From: Verrucomicrobiota bacterium | Lineage (GTDB): Bacteria > Chlamydiota > Chlamydiia > Chlamydiales > Rhabdochlamydiaceae | DNA length: 64,000 nucleotides | Assembly: GCA_018239715.1 (NCBI GenBank) | Contig: JAFEGW010000004.1 | Coordinates: 169,799 to 233,798, forward strand | Direction: 5' to 3' | Shown here: piece by piece, positions 9,299-17,872 of the stretch | How the letters are laid out: each line of letters begins with the position of its first letter | Position numbering within the stretch: position 1 is the stretch's first letter | Translations under genes and position numbers: made by a program | Notes under the pieces: model-generated | Told to the model about the DNA's origin: nothing | Seen by the model: the letters and a program-made list of their open reading frames with translations, nothing else | The model's database searches: none

Positions 9299-9949
9299 TT
9301 ACTTGCGTTTGCCGAAGCAGCACAAGAAGCAGCAGAAAATCCGCTCTAAGAGGCTTTTTTTAGCTTTAGGAGCAGGAACTAGCTTTTGTACGTATGGAGC
9401 TTCTACTGTTGTAGAAACTTTAGAAGGTTGAACTTGTTTAAACGCTTCGGGGAGGGCCAAGAAGATTTTCTGAACAAATTCTCTAAGATCACTGCTTTTT
9501 CCGAATATTGCATAGGAACCTAGTACGCTCTTTTTAGCCCCTTTTCCGCACGCATATTCGCCGGTGTGCTCATGAGCCTTGGGACCTACGACAATAACGA
9601 CAGTTTGTTTGTTAAAAGTTCTTTCAATCGTATGAGTGTCCTTTTGATCCATGCTCTTAATTTCTCTAGCGATGTCATGGATGAATTCTTGCTCTGTCTG
9701 AGCTTCAATTTCATCAGAAATGGCCTTTAACGCATCTAGAGCAGTATCCAAAACACTGACATCTTTTTTTGTTAAATCAGGGGTCTGTTGATTAAAAAGT
9801 TTCGGATTAGCAGCATAAACGCTGGCGATAATGGAATCCCTTTCTGGGCTATTGGATACACTAGTGGACCCTAAAGGAGGTGTCTTTGTTCCTCCATGCG
9901 CAAGATCCCGAACTTCCATTGCAGCTATAACACCACTTGCTGTTGTCAT
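9299..9949 (-). CDS. Hypothetical protein with Cys-rich basic C-terminus
   Basis: 216 aa, not recognised. The N-terminal ~45 residues are low-complexity (Ser/Thr/Pro), the middle (~60-185) is mixed alpha/beta (TVVIVVGPKAHEHTGEYACG), and the last residues are KKSLLERIFCCFLCCFGKRK, four cysteines in a hydrophobic stretch bracketed by lysine and arginine. Such a tail could anchor the protein to a membrane, possibly after lipidation of cysteines. It starts from ATG at 9949 with AAGGTGA 4-5 nt upstream and has its own terminator (9251-9280), so it is monocistronic. Confidence 0.6.
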   Translation of the reverse strand: MTTASGVIAAMEVRDLAHGGTKTPPLGSTSVSNSPERDSIIASVYAANPKLFNQQTPDLTKKDVSVLDTALDALKAISDEIEAQTEQEFIHDIAREIKSMDQKDTHTIERTFNKQTVVIVVGPKAHEHTGEYACGKGAKKSVLGSYAIFGKSSDLREFVQKIFLALPEAFKQVQPSKVSTTVEAPYVQKLVPAPKAKKSLLERIFCCFLCCFGKRK

Positions 9950-10113
9950 ATAATCACCTTTTTATAATTAGTATTAGTTTTTATAACTATATTATAACAT
10001 ATATTATAATTTTAATTTCACTTTATTTTAATTCATTAACAAAGAATGAGATAGAACGATCTCTATTAGTGAAAATTCATACTTATCTGATTATCAATGT
10101 GTTAAATCAACAA
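9950..10113. promoter_or_regulatory. AT-rich divergent promoter region
   Basis: Very AT-rich gap between the minus-strand 216-aa gene and the hrcA operon. It holds several TATAAT-like hexamers on both strands (around 9963-10010), so exact promoters cannot be assigned by eye. No gene seen: the plus-strand frame here is low-complexity I/L/Y translation of AT-rich DNA. Confidence 0.4.
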
Positions 10114-10140
10114 TTAGCACTTATTAGGATCGACCGCTAA
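10114..10140 (+). promoter_or_regulatory. CIRCE operator of the hrcA-grpE-dnaK operon
   Basis: TTAGCACTT, 9-nt spacer, GACCGCTAA, matching the HrcA-binding CIRCE consensus TTAGCACTC-N9-GAGTGCTAA at 8 and 7 of 9 positions. It lies 33 nt before the hrcA start. HrcA bound here should repress the operon at normal temperature. A TTGCCT-N17-TATAAT pair lies just downstream (10147-10175), which would place the operator upstream of that promoter. Confidence 0.85.
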
Positions 10141-10173
10141 AAACGCTTGCCTTTTCGCTATAGGGTGGTTATA

Positions 10174-11280
10174 ATGAAGAACATGAAAAGCTTAATTCCC
10201 CGAAAACCTCCTAAAGATAAGCGAGAAAGATGGGTCCTTTTAGGACTTGTAGAGCTTTATTTGGAGACGGGAAAGCCTGTCGGATCTAACACCTTAAGAG
10301 AGAACGGCTTTGAGTCGCTCAGTTCAGCTACCATTCGGAACTACTTTGCCAAACTGGAGGAAGAAGGCCTCTTAAAACAGCAACACTCTTCCGGGGGCCG
10401 CATCCCGACCCCTTTAGCCTACCAGATCTATGCAGAAACCCATTTGAAATCTCCCCTTATAGAGGAGAAAGAAAGCAAGCTCCTCCGCTCCGAGATCCAA
10501 AAAGAAACCCGCGAACTGGCCGGCTATCTCCAATCGGTCGCTGAGGTGATCAGCGAAGCGTCGCGCTGTGCTGTTTTTCTATCAGCTCCCCGTTTTGATC
10601 AAGACTTCGTCCTCGATATCAAACTGGTCGGGGTCGATTCCCATCGGTGTCTCTGCGTCTTGATTACCGATTTTGGGCAGGTCCATACCGAGCTTCTGTA
10701 TGCCGATAAAAAAATGAGCAGCTTTACTCTCAAAAGACTGGAGAGCTTTTTCCGTTGGAAACTCACCGGTCTCGATCAACCTAACCTCTCTCCTGAAGAA
10801 GAAGCATTAGCAACTCGCTTTTATAGTGAGGTCATGATGCGCCACCTGGTGGGAAGCACCCATTTTACGTTGGAAGATATCTATAAGACGGGATTTTCCA
10901 AATTGCTGACCTATACCGATTTTAATGATGCAACGGCTTTAGCCGACGGCCTGGGGCTTTTTGAAAATGAAGAGGCTCTCCGCACTTTGCTGCGCGAGTG
11001 CGCCAAGGCAGGCGACTTAAGCTGCTGGATCGGCGGACAACTGCACGCCTGCTCTGTTTTGGCCATTCCTTACCGGATTAACCAAGGCATCGCCGGATCG
11101 ATTGCGATCTTGGGGCCTAACAGGATCCCCTACCGTAAACTCTTTGGCATTCTAAAAACAGCTGCGGAGACCTTGAGCGATTCGCTGACTCGAAGCTTAT
11201 ATAAATTTAAGATCACCTTCAGGCACCCCGAAGCCTCACCGATCGAACGACTATTATTGGAGAACAAAAATGGCAGATGA
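10174..11280 (+). CDS. hrcA: Heat-inducible transcription repressor HrcA
   Basis: 368 aa from ATG 10174, which has AGGGTGG 5 nt upstream; ATG 10183 is a second possibility. The N-terminal ~75 residues form a winged helix (VELYLETGKPVGSNTLRENG, then SSATIRNYFAKLEEEGLL). The middle GAF-like part and the C-terminal IAILGPNRIPYRK are typical of HrcA. It represses chaperone operons through CIRCE sites. Its end overlaps grpE by 11 nt, so the two are co-transcribed and translationally coupled. An operator upstream means it regulates itself. The order hrcA-grpE-dnaK is the same as in Chlamydia. Confidence 0.95.
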   Translation: MKNMKSLIPRKPPKDKRERWVLLGLVELYLETGKPVGSNTLRENGFESLSSATIRNYFAKLEEEGLLKQQHSSGGRIPTPLAYQIYAETHLKSPLIEEKESKLLRSEIQKETRELAGYLQSVAEVISEASRCAVFLSAPRFDQDFVLDIKLVGVDSHRCLCVLITDFGQVHTELLYADKKMSSFTLKRLESFFRWKLTGLDQPNLSPEEEALATRFYSEVMMRHLVGSTHFTLEDIYKTGFSKLLTYTDFNDATALADGLGLFENEEALRTLLRECAKAGDLSCWIGGQLHACSVLAIPYRINQGIAGSIAILGPNRIPYRKLFGILKTAAETLSDSLTRSLYKFKITFRHPEASPIERLLLENKNGR

Positions 11281-11797
11281 AGAACTAAACACGCAGCAGG
11301 CCGCTCCTGCGCATGAAGAAACTATCGATTACAAGGATAAATATTTACGCCTTTTAGCCGACGTTGAAAACACCCGCAAGCGGATGCAGAAAGAAAAACA
11401 AGACATGCTCCGTTTTGGCATTGAAAACATCCTCGGAGAGATCCTGGGACCTATGGACAACTTGGAAAACGCTCTGAAATTTGCCGACCAAGCCTCCGGA
11501 GAAGTCCGTCAATGGGCGATGGGATTTCAAATGATCCTTGCTCAGTTTAAAGAAGTCCTGACGCAAAACGGCGTCGCTCCCTTCGTTTCCGAGGGGCAGC
11601 GCTTTGATGCTGCAAAACACGAAGCTGTCGAAATGGAAGAGACCTCCGAAATACCGGAAGGAACCATTTTAAAAGAATTTGTCAAAGGCTATTGCCGCGG
11701 AGATCACATTATCCGCCCCGCCCGCGTCAAAGTCGCTAAAAAATTAACAAAAAAAGAAGAAGGAGAAACTCATGACATCCCAAAAGAAGAAAAGTAA
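11270..11797 (+). CDS. grpE: Nucleotide exchange factor GrpE
   Basis: 175 aa. It has a long N-terminal coiled coil ([20 protein letters not shown]) and the C-terminal beta-wing region with [11 protein letters not shown] and the family signature ending in [18 protein letters not shown]. It releases ADP from DnaK. It starts inside hrcA (11-nt overlap) and its end overlaps dnaK by 26 nt, a tight coupling of the three genes. Confidence 0.95.
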   Translation: MADEELNTQQAAPAHEETIDYKDKYLRLLADVENTRKRMQKEKQDMLRFGIENILGEILGPMDNLENALKFADQASGEVRQWAMGFQMILAQFKEVLTQNGVAPFVSEGQRFDAAKHEAVEMEETSEIPEGTILKEFVKGYCRGDHIIRPARVKVAKKLTKKEEGETHDIPKEEK

Positions 11798-13685
11798 AAT
11801 CATCGGTATTGACTTAGGAACGACGAACTCCTGCGTCGCCATCATGGAAGGCAGCACGCCTGTCGTGATCGCCAGCGCAGAAGGCGCCCGCACAACCCCT
11901 TCTGTCGTCGGTTATAAAGGCGACGAGCGCGTCGTGGGAATTCCCGCTAAACGTCAAGCCGTGATGAACCCCGAGAGAACGATTGCTTCCGCCAAGCGTT
12001 TCATCGGACGTAAATTCAATGAAGTGCAAGATGAAATTAAAACGGTGCCTTATAAAGTCACCAAAAACGCCAACGGCGATGCGGTCTTTGAAGTCGACGG
12101 CAAGCTGCTGACCCCCGAAGAAGTCGGCGCTCAAGTCCTCATCAAAATGAAAGAAACCGCCGAAGCTTATCTCGGTGAAAAAGTCACGGAAGCCGTGATC
12201 ACGGTACCTGCCTACTTCAACGACTCTCAACGCCAATCGACTAAAGACGCCGGCAGGATTGCGGGACTCGATGTCAAACGGATTATCCCCGAGCCTACAG
12301 CTGCCGCTCTTGCCTACGGCTTCGATAAGGGCCACGACAAGAAAATCGTCGTGTTCGACTTAGGGGGAGGAACGTTTGACGTTTCCGTCCTCGAAATCGG
12401 CGATGGAGTTTTCGAAGTGCTTGCGACCAACGGTGATACACACCTCGGCGGCGACGATTTCGATATCGTCATCCTTAACTGGATGCTCGAAGAATTCAAG
12501 AAAGAGCATGGCATTGACCTGAGCAAAGATAAAATGGCCCTGCAACGCCTCCGCGATGCGGCTGAAAAAGCGAAAATTGAGCTCTCAGGAACTCAATCGA
12601 CGGAAATCAACCAGCCGTTCATCACGGTCGATGCTTCAGGCCCCAAACACTTAGCTCTGACTTTGACTCGAGCTAAACTCGAATCTTTAGTCCATAACCT
12701 GATCGAGCGCACTGTTGAGCCTTGCCTCAAGGCTCTCAAAGACGCAGGCCTTGGCAAAGAACAGATCAACGAGGTCATCCTTGTCGGCGGTATGACACGT
12801 ATGCCTGCCGTTGAAAGAAAAGTGAAAGAGATCTTCGGTAGAGAGCCGCATAAAGGCGTTAACCCTGACGAAGTTGTAGCTGTCGGCGCTGCGATCCAAG
12901 GAGCTGTCTTAGCCGGTGAAGTGAAAGATATTCTGCTTCTCGACGTGATTCCGTTAACCTTAGGAATCGAGACCTATGGCGGAGTCATGACGCCGATCGT
13001 GGAAAGAAACACCACGATCCCAACGCAGAAAAAACAAGTCTTTTCAACGGCCGCTGATAACCAGCCTGCGGTGACCATCGTCGTGCTCCAAGGAGAGCGC
13101 AAGATGTCTAAAGACAATAAAGAAATCGGCCGTTTTGACCTCACCGATATCCCTCCTGCGCCTCGTGGAATGCCTCAGATCGAAGTTGCGTTCGATATCG
13201 ATGCTGACGGTATCTTGCACGTCTCCGCAAAGGATATCCAAACCGGCAAAGAGCAAAAAATCCGCATTGAAGCGAAGTCAGGTCTCACAGAATCGGAGAT
13301 CAAGCGGATGCTCAAAGATGCGGAAGAGCATGCGGAAGAAGATAAACAGCGCAAAGCTGAAGTGGAGACACGCAACGAAGCGGACGCTTTAGCATTCCGC
13401 GCTCAGAAAGCTCTTACCGATTACAAGGATAAAATCCCTGCAAACTTAGCTAGCGAGATCCAAAGCCGTATTGATGCCGTCAAAAAAGCCCTCGAAGGGA
13501 CTGACACGGACACCATCAAGCGAGCCACTGATGAGCTCAATAGCTACATGCAAAAGATCGGGGAATCGATGCAGCACGCTCAAGGCGGCGCTGGACCTGC
13601 AGCAGGAGGCCCTTCAGCTTCCAACGATAAACCTGATATCCAAGAAGCCGAAGTCGAAATCCTCGACGACGAAGATAAGAAGTAA
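11772..13685 (+). CDS. dnaK: Chaperone DnaK (Hsp70)
   Basis: 637 aa, full length. ATPase domain starts [19 protein letters not shown]; phosphate-binding loop [16 protein letters not shown]; adenosine motif [10 protein letters not shown]; the substrate-binding domain follows at ~390 ([20 protein letters not shown]); the lid ends in an acidic tail [18 protein letters not shown] lies 7-8 nt before the ATG, inside the grpE coding end. It is the last gene of the operon and is followed by a strong terminator. Confidence 0.98.
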   Translation: MTSQKKKSKIIGIDLGTTNSCVAIMEGSTPVVIASAEGARTTPSVVGYKGDERVVGIPAKRQAVMNPERTIASAKRFIGRKFNEVQDEIKTVPYKVTKNANGDAVFEVDGKLLTPEEVGAQVLIKMKETAEAYLGEKVTEAVITVPAYFNDSQRQSTKDAGRIAGLDVKRIIPEPTAAALAYGFDKGHDKKIVVFDLGGGTFDVSVLEIGDGVFEVLATNGDTHLGGDDFDIVILNWMLEEFKKEHGIDLSKDKMALQRLRDAAEKAKIELSGTQSTEINQPFITVDASGPKHLALTLTRAKLESLVHNLIERTVEPCLKALKDAGLGKEQINEVILVGGMTRMPAVERKVKEIFGREPHKGVNPDEVVAVGAAIQGAVLAGEVKDILLLDVIPLTLGIETYGGVMTPIVERNTTIPTQKKQVFSTAADNQPAVTIVVLQGERKMSKDNKEIGRFDLTDIPPAPRGMPQIEVAFDIDADGILHVSAKDIQTGKEQKIRIEAKSGLTESEIKRMLKDAEEHAEEDKQRKAEVETRNEADALAFRAQKALTDYKDKIPANLASEIQSRIDAVKKALEGTDTDTIKRATDELNSYMQKIGESMQHAQGGAGPAAGGPSASNDKPDIQEAEVEILDDEDKK

Positions 13686-13703
13686 TCTCTTGTGATGGAC
13701 AAT

Positions 13704-13734
13704 AACCTCCTCTCAAAACGAGAGGAGGTTTTTT
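13704..13734 (+). terminator. Terminator of the hrcA-grpE-dnaK operon
   Basis: 11-bp perfect stem AACCTCCTCTC / GAGAGGAGGTT, 5-nt loop, then a T-run, 18 nt after the dnaK stop. Confidence 0.92.
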
Positions 13735-13740
13735 AACAGC

Positions 13741-13771
13741 AAAAAGCCAAGGATTTTTTCCTTGGCTTTTT
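13741..13771 (-). terminator. Terminator of the porin cluster (symmetric)
   Basis: 12-bp perfect stem AAAAAGCCAAGG / CCTTGGCTTTTT with a 7-nt loop. A-run and T-run flank it symmetrically, so it can stop transcription from both directions. It lies 17 nt past the stop of the 13789-14979 porin. Confidence 0.9.
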
Positions 13772-13788
13772 CATTCATTCAGCAAAAA

Positions 13789-14979
13789 TCAGAAATCAAA
13801 TCTTGCGCCGAATCTAATTCCCGAAAGGCTTAAATCCCCATGATCTTTTGAAAAGATCCCCTTGGTACGGAAATTGGTGAAATGCACCATCTGATTTTGA
13901 TCTATCCAGATCAGTTGTTCCCATCCCAGTCCTAACTGCAGGCGGTATTTATCATCACAGAAACTTTGATCCCATTGAATACCGACACTTAAATCCGCAT
14001 TGAAAGCCAGATCATGAATAGAATCTTTCATGTCCACTTCAGGAAACTTCGCTCCGCTGTCAAGACGCCTTGTCTCGACCGTTTTTGTACGGAAGAGGCT
14101 CCACAAGAGCGAGCCCGATCCATTGGCATAAAGGCTCCAATGTTGGTTAAATAAAAATCTAAGGTTTAGCCCAATTCTAGGTCCAATTCCTAAGAAATTG
14201 TTATCAATATCGACTTTTTCTTCTTTTGCAGTTCCGCCAAAATCCGGCGCAAAGAAAGTCGACATCGATAAGTTATAGTATTTGACATCAAAATCCTGAT
14301 TGATCCGGGCCGCTCTTACAGAGACCATCGGAGTGATCATAGTATATCGATTGAGTTTGCAAGCGCGGCTTAAATTTAAATCGAGGGTGTCGTAATCGAG
14401 ATCCCATTTCGCTCGTGCTTTTTCAGCGTAGTAGGGAATTAAAATGGGTGTATTATCAGGTCCATCCGGATTGGTTGCATCGGGATGTGTCCGTGTGACG
14501 AATAAAGTTTCTTTGGATGGGTCGATATGCGTTTTCTTCGTATCTCCATGATCAAAATGCGTCCATACTAAAGCTACGTCCCAACGGTCATAATAAAATC
14601 GATATCCGGCTCCCACACGGCAACCGAAATCCCACTCTAGACCGCCATTTTTGACTCTACCATGGCTTTGAGGATTCCAACCCGTCACATGGTTGGGATC
14701 CATAGACTCTTCTGCACTAAAAGGAGCTTTATTTTTAATCGCATAATCCAGCCCTTCTTCCTGCGCCTTTAAGTACAGGAGGTCGGCTGCAACAAAGAAA
14801 TGAGGATAATGCGGAGCCGCAGGAGTGAGGGACGCTTCTTGTGCTTGATTTTGCTTAGAAGCGGGCTTACAGGTTTTAGTAGATCCTCGAGGGGCCGCAT
14901 CGGCATGCAATAAAGCAGACGAGATTAGCAATGTCTTTGCGCCTAACAGGAAGAAAACTTTTTTTAGGTTACCATCCAT
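13789..14979 (-). CDS. MOMP-like outer-membrane porin
   Basis: 396 aa from ATG 14979, which has AGGAG 8 nt upstream; a GTG at 14988 lies inside that ribosome-binding region and is rejected. Signal peptide KVFFLLGAKTLLISSALLHA. The mature part has alternating beta-strands, the family core DYDTLDLNLSRACKLNRYTM, a VSVRAARINQDF strand, SLYANGSGSLLWSLF, and a terminal Phe (GARFDF) that recruits the BAM machinery. It resembles the Legionella Lpg1974/MOMP-like family expanded in Waddlia and Simkania. Third of three tandem paralogues on the minus strand. Its likely role is diffusion of host nutrients across the outer membrane. Confidence 0.88.
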   Translation of the reverse strand: MDGNLKKVFFLLGAKTLLISSALLHADAAPRGSTKTCKPASKQNQAQEASLTPAAPHYPHFFVAADLLYLKAQEEGLDYAIKNKAPFSAEESMDPNHVTGWNPQSHGRVKNGGLEWDFGCRVGAGYRFYYDRWDVALVWTHFDHGDTKKTHIDPSKETLFVTRTHPDATNPDGPDNTPILIPYYAEKARAKWDLDYDTLDLNLSRACKLNRYTMITPMVSVRAARINQDFDVKYYNLSMSTFFAPDFGGTAKEEKVDIDNNFLGIGPRIGLNLRFLFNQHWSLYANGSGSLLWSLFRTKTVETRRLDSGAKFPEVDMKDSIHDLAFNADLSVGIQWDQSFCDDKYRLQLGLGWEQLIWIDQNQMVHFTNFRTKGIFSKDHGDLSLSGIRFGARFDF

Positions 14980-15042
14980 AGGAATCACTCCTAAATTTCA
15001 ATCTATTTAACATTTGATTCTTATCGTGAGCTGTTGTCTTTA

Positions 15043-16194
15043 TTAAAATCTGCATTTTGCTCCTAAAACCAGACCCGATAATCCTAGATCGCCATGATCT
15101 TTCGTGAACTGACCTGATGAGGTTTGCCCTTCAACTAAACGCTCCAGCTGGTTCTGATTGAACCAAATATGGTACTCGTATCCGACATTAAGACTAAAAA
15201 ACCGTCGGTTTTGAGAAAAAGGATATTCCCATGAAAATCCTAAAGCTAAATCGATGTTGGTCTTGGTCGTATGGAAACGATCGGCATAATCAAGATCAGG
15301 AGTAACAACAGGAAAGAAACCATTCTGTGTGGTCCATTGATCTAAATCGAACCCTTCCGTATCCCCCTCGATACCGACATGGAATACTCCGTAGAGAAAA
15401 GCGGCTGCAAAATTTCCATAAACGTTCCAATGCTCGGCAAAATACCATTTGGTATCAAAACCCAAACGCAATCCTATGCCCTGGAAATCATTTTTGAGTT
15501 TGTTGTCGAGTTCACCGAAAACAGCAGGGAGCCGTGCAAATCCGTTAATATTCTCATATTCAACTTTAAAATCTTGATTGATGCGTGCAGCCCTTAAATC
15601 GATATGAGGTCTAAAAGAAAACCATTTTGTCACATGAAGACAAGGTCCGAACTCAAGATCCAAGGTGTCATAATGTAGATGCCAATGCGCTTTTGCATCT
15701 GTAGCAGTTTCAAAACCTACTAAGGGGTTAATCCAGATAGGAAGGAGAATGTTTTTGGCCGACTGGTGTGCAGAAGCATGATTACGCTGCCGATAGTGAG
15801 TCCATACGAGATTGAGGTCCCAGTTCCCCTGCCTTTGAAAAATACCTCCGATTCCCACTCTAAATCCCCAGTCCCATCCAAAATTCATCGCTTTGTCTTT
15901 GGCATGTTTCGCGGGAAAATAATCGGCGTTTTGATTTCCGAGAGGACCAAAACCGGGGATATTAGTAAAATCACTAGCAGGAGCTTCTGTTGTCACGACA
16001 TAACTTAGGCCGTCCTGGCGTGCACTCCAAAAGAGCGCCTCGCCACTCACGTGGGGAGAAAAAACGGAAACCTCAGGTTGGAGCGTTTCTTGGCCGTTTT
16101 TATTTCGCGCTACGCCATCCGCATGTAACGGAGTGAGACTAGCGAGTAAAATCAGCCCCCCTGAAGGCCATATCTTTTTCCGCTTCCACTGCAT
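15043..16194 (-). CDS. MOMP-like outer-membrane porin
   Basis: 383 aa from ATG 16194, preceded by AGGAGG with 7-nt spacing; longer in-frame starts (ATG 16212, TTG 16227) lack such a site. Signal peptide WPSGGLILLASLTPLHADG. It shares HYDTLDLEFGPCLHV, HIDLRAARINQDFKVEYENI and the C-terminal LSGLVLGAKCRF with its neighbours and ends in Phe. Middle member of the tandem array; the gap to the downstream copy is 63 nt with no terminator, so the array is probably one transcript. Confidence 0.88.
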   Translation of the reverse strand: MQWKRKKIWPSGGLILLASLTPLHADGVARNKNGQETLQPEVSVFSPHVSGEALFWSARQDGLSYVVTTEAPASDFTNIPGFGPLGNQNADYFPAKHAKDKAMNFGWDWGFRVGIGGIFQRQGNWDLNLVWTHYRQRNHASAHQSAKNILLPIWINPLVGFETATDAKAHWHLHYDTLDLEFGPCLHVTKWFSFRPHIDLRAARINQDFKVEYENINGFARLPAVFGELDNKLKNDFQGIGLRLGFDTKWYFAEHWNVYGNFAAAFLYGVFHVGIEGDTEGFDLDQWTTQNGFFPVVTPDLDYADRFHTTKTNIDLALGFSWEYPFSQNRRFFSLNVGYEYHIWFNQNQLERLVEGQTSSGQFTKDHGDLGLSGLVLGAKCRF

Positions 16195-16297
16195 AGGGAA
16201 TCCTCCTAACATATTTATCCGTTTCAATTAATCCATTCCTTTTTCAGCTGGTGATCGGCTCCAACTTTCATGTCATCACAATAAGCTGCAGGACTCC

Positions 16298-17587
16298 TTA
16301 AAAATCAAATCGAGCCCCTAAAGTAACCCCTGACAATCCAAGATTGCTCGTTTCCTTAAAAAATTGCCCTGCAACACTTTCGCTATCCAAATGGTCGAGC
16401 TGATTCTGATTAAACCAAATCAGCTGCTCCCAGCCCAAGGTCAAACCCAAATGATACCGATGGTCTGAAAAATAGTGATCCCAACTCATGCCTAGTGCTA
16501 TCTGTAAGTTGCCCACGAAAGAAACATGATGATCATGGAGATCCACCATCGAAGTGCCGGAAGGCACTAGCAAAGGCTGGCCTATAATCTTATCTTTCAC
16601 TTTGTCGTTGAATCGGCCCCATAAAATAGACCCAGAACCATTTGCAAAAACACCCCAATCTCTAGTAAACTTCCACTTCGTATCCACTCCTCCGCGGAGT
16701 CCCAGACCTAGGAAGTGATTCCTCATGTCCGTGTCGAGCTTAGGAATCGCTCTGACGCGGGCATTATCGGCATTACGATTTTCGAACAAGTTTTTATAAT
16801 GGATTTCAAAGTCTTGATAAATACGGGCAGCTCTAACACCCACATGCGGGCGGAGGCTAAGATGAGGTGTGAAACCAAAGGAGCGGCCTAATTCAAGATC
16901 TAGAGTGTCATAGTGCAGTTTCCATTCGCCTTTTGCTTCCGTACAGAAACAGCTGAAGGACCTACCTGTTAGAGCATTAAGAGGATTGACTTGCCAGAGA
17001 GTAAATATCTGCTGATGATCATTAGCATGGACTGAATTGTGGACATCCTGTCGGTAATGGGTCCAGTTGAGATAGAGATCCCATTTGTCATGGGGAGTAT
17101 TATATCCGAGACCTACTCTCCACCCCGGATTCCAGGTATGGCCGATCTCTTTGACTTTCGCATGGTGGCCCGGTGAAGATTCCGAGAGAAAACCTGGAAC
17201 CGTCGAAACTCCTCGAAAGCCGTCTTTAATGGCATATGCTAGCCCTTTTTCACGAGCTGTCCAGTAGAGAAAGTCCGCGGTCATAAAGAGGTTTGCACCG
17301 CCTTGAACTTCGTAACGGGTGTCAGAAAGAAAAGGAGTTTCTTCGTTGAGATCAACGGCCGTCATAGGGTTCTCAGCAGGCTTCGATTTCTGCGAATAAT
17401 TGTTATATTCTCGCGAAGGAGAACTATAGCTAAGAAGCGGAGCAGTAGCAGCTTGGTCTCTGAGTACGATGGGATGTTCGCCCGACTGGTTTCCAGACTC
17501 TCCGACATCAGCACCATTTAACAGACCGGAATACGTGACAAGTGACGCGACGGTGAGCGGCCACACTTTCTTTGGATTCCATGCCAT
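16298..17587 (-). CDS. MOMP-like outer-membrane porin, first of array
   Basis: 429 aa with AGGAGG 9 nt before ATG 17587. It has a signal peptide (KVWPLTVASLVTYSGLLNGA), a longer polar N-terminal insert (residues ~25-95), then the family core HYDTLDLELGRSFGF, HVGVRAARIYQDFEIHYKNL, GVFANGSGSILWGRF and the terminal LSGVTLGARFDF. The array promoter should lie in 17588-17810, where I cannot pick one -35/-10 pair with confidence. Confidence 0.88.
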   Translation of the reverse strand: MAWNPKKVWPLTVASLVTYSGLLNGADVGESGNQSGEHPIVLRDQAATAPLLSYSSPSREYNNYSQKSKPAENPMTAVDLNEETPFLSDTRYEVQGGANLFMTADFLYWTAREKGLAYAIKDGFRGVSTVPGFLSESSPGHHAKVKEIGHTWNPGWRVGLGYNTPHDKWDLYLNWTHYRQDVHNSVHANDHQQIFTLWQVNPLNALTGRSFSCFCTEAKGEWKLHYDTLDLELGRSFGFTPHLSLRPHVGVRAARIYQDFEIHYKNLFENRNADNARVRAIPKLDTDMRNHFLGLGLRGGVDTKWKFTRDWGVFANGSGSILWGRFNDKVKDKIIGQPLLVPSGTSMVDLHDHHVSFVGNLQIALGMSWDHYFSDHRYHLGLTLGWEQLIWFNQNQLDHLDSESVAGQFFKETSNLGLSGVTLGARFDF

Positions 17588-17813
17588 AGCACTGTTCCTC
17601 CTTTTCTTTCGCCCTACGAAGTATTATAAGCCCCTACAAGGGGCATAAATGACAACCTTATAGCAAAGAACTTTTTCAATCAAAATATTTTTAGAAAGAC
17701 GCCGGCCCTCTCGCGTAAGACCCTTCGATAAAAATGAACTCATCTAATTTGGAAAAGAGGTTTTGTATTTGGACTAGCCTCTTCTTTATATAAAGGTAAA
17801 AACTTCAACCCAT

Positions 17814-17852
17814 AAAAAAACCCTTTCCAGGTTTCCCCGGAAAGGGTTTTTT
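17814..17852 (-). terminator. Terminator of the ATP/ADP translocase gene
   Basis: Stem CCCTTTCC / GGAAAGGG extended by A-run and T-run, with a 10-nt loop. It lies 20 nt past the translocase stop. The symmetry allows bidirectional action. Confidence 0.9.
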
Positions 17853-17872
17853 AGCCAGAAGCTAAGCAGTCA

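Noticed and set aside
9937..10140. 67-codon plus-strand open frame upstream of hrcA
   Set aside because: It is low-complexity translation of AT-rich promoter DNA, has no ribosome-binding site and runs across the CIRCE operator.
11814..12335. Long antisense frame in dnaK (and similar ones in lepA, lon and glyS)
   Set aside because: These are shadows caused by codon usage in GC-richer core genes; no ribosome-binding sites or recognisable domains.
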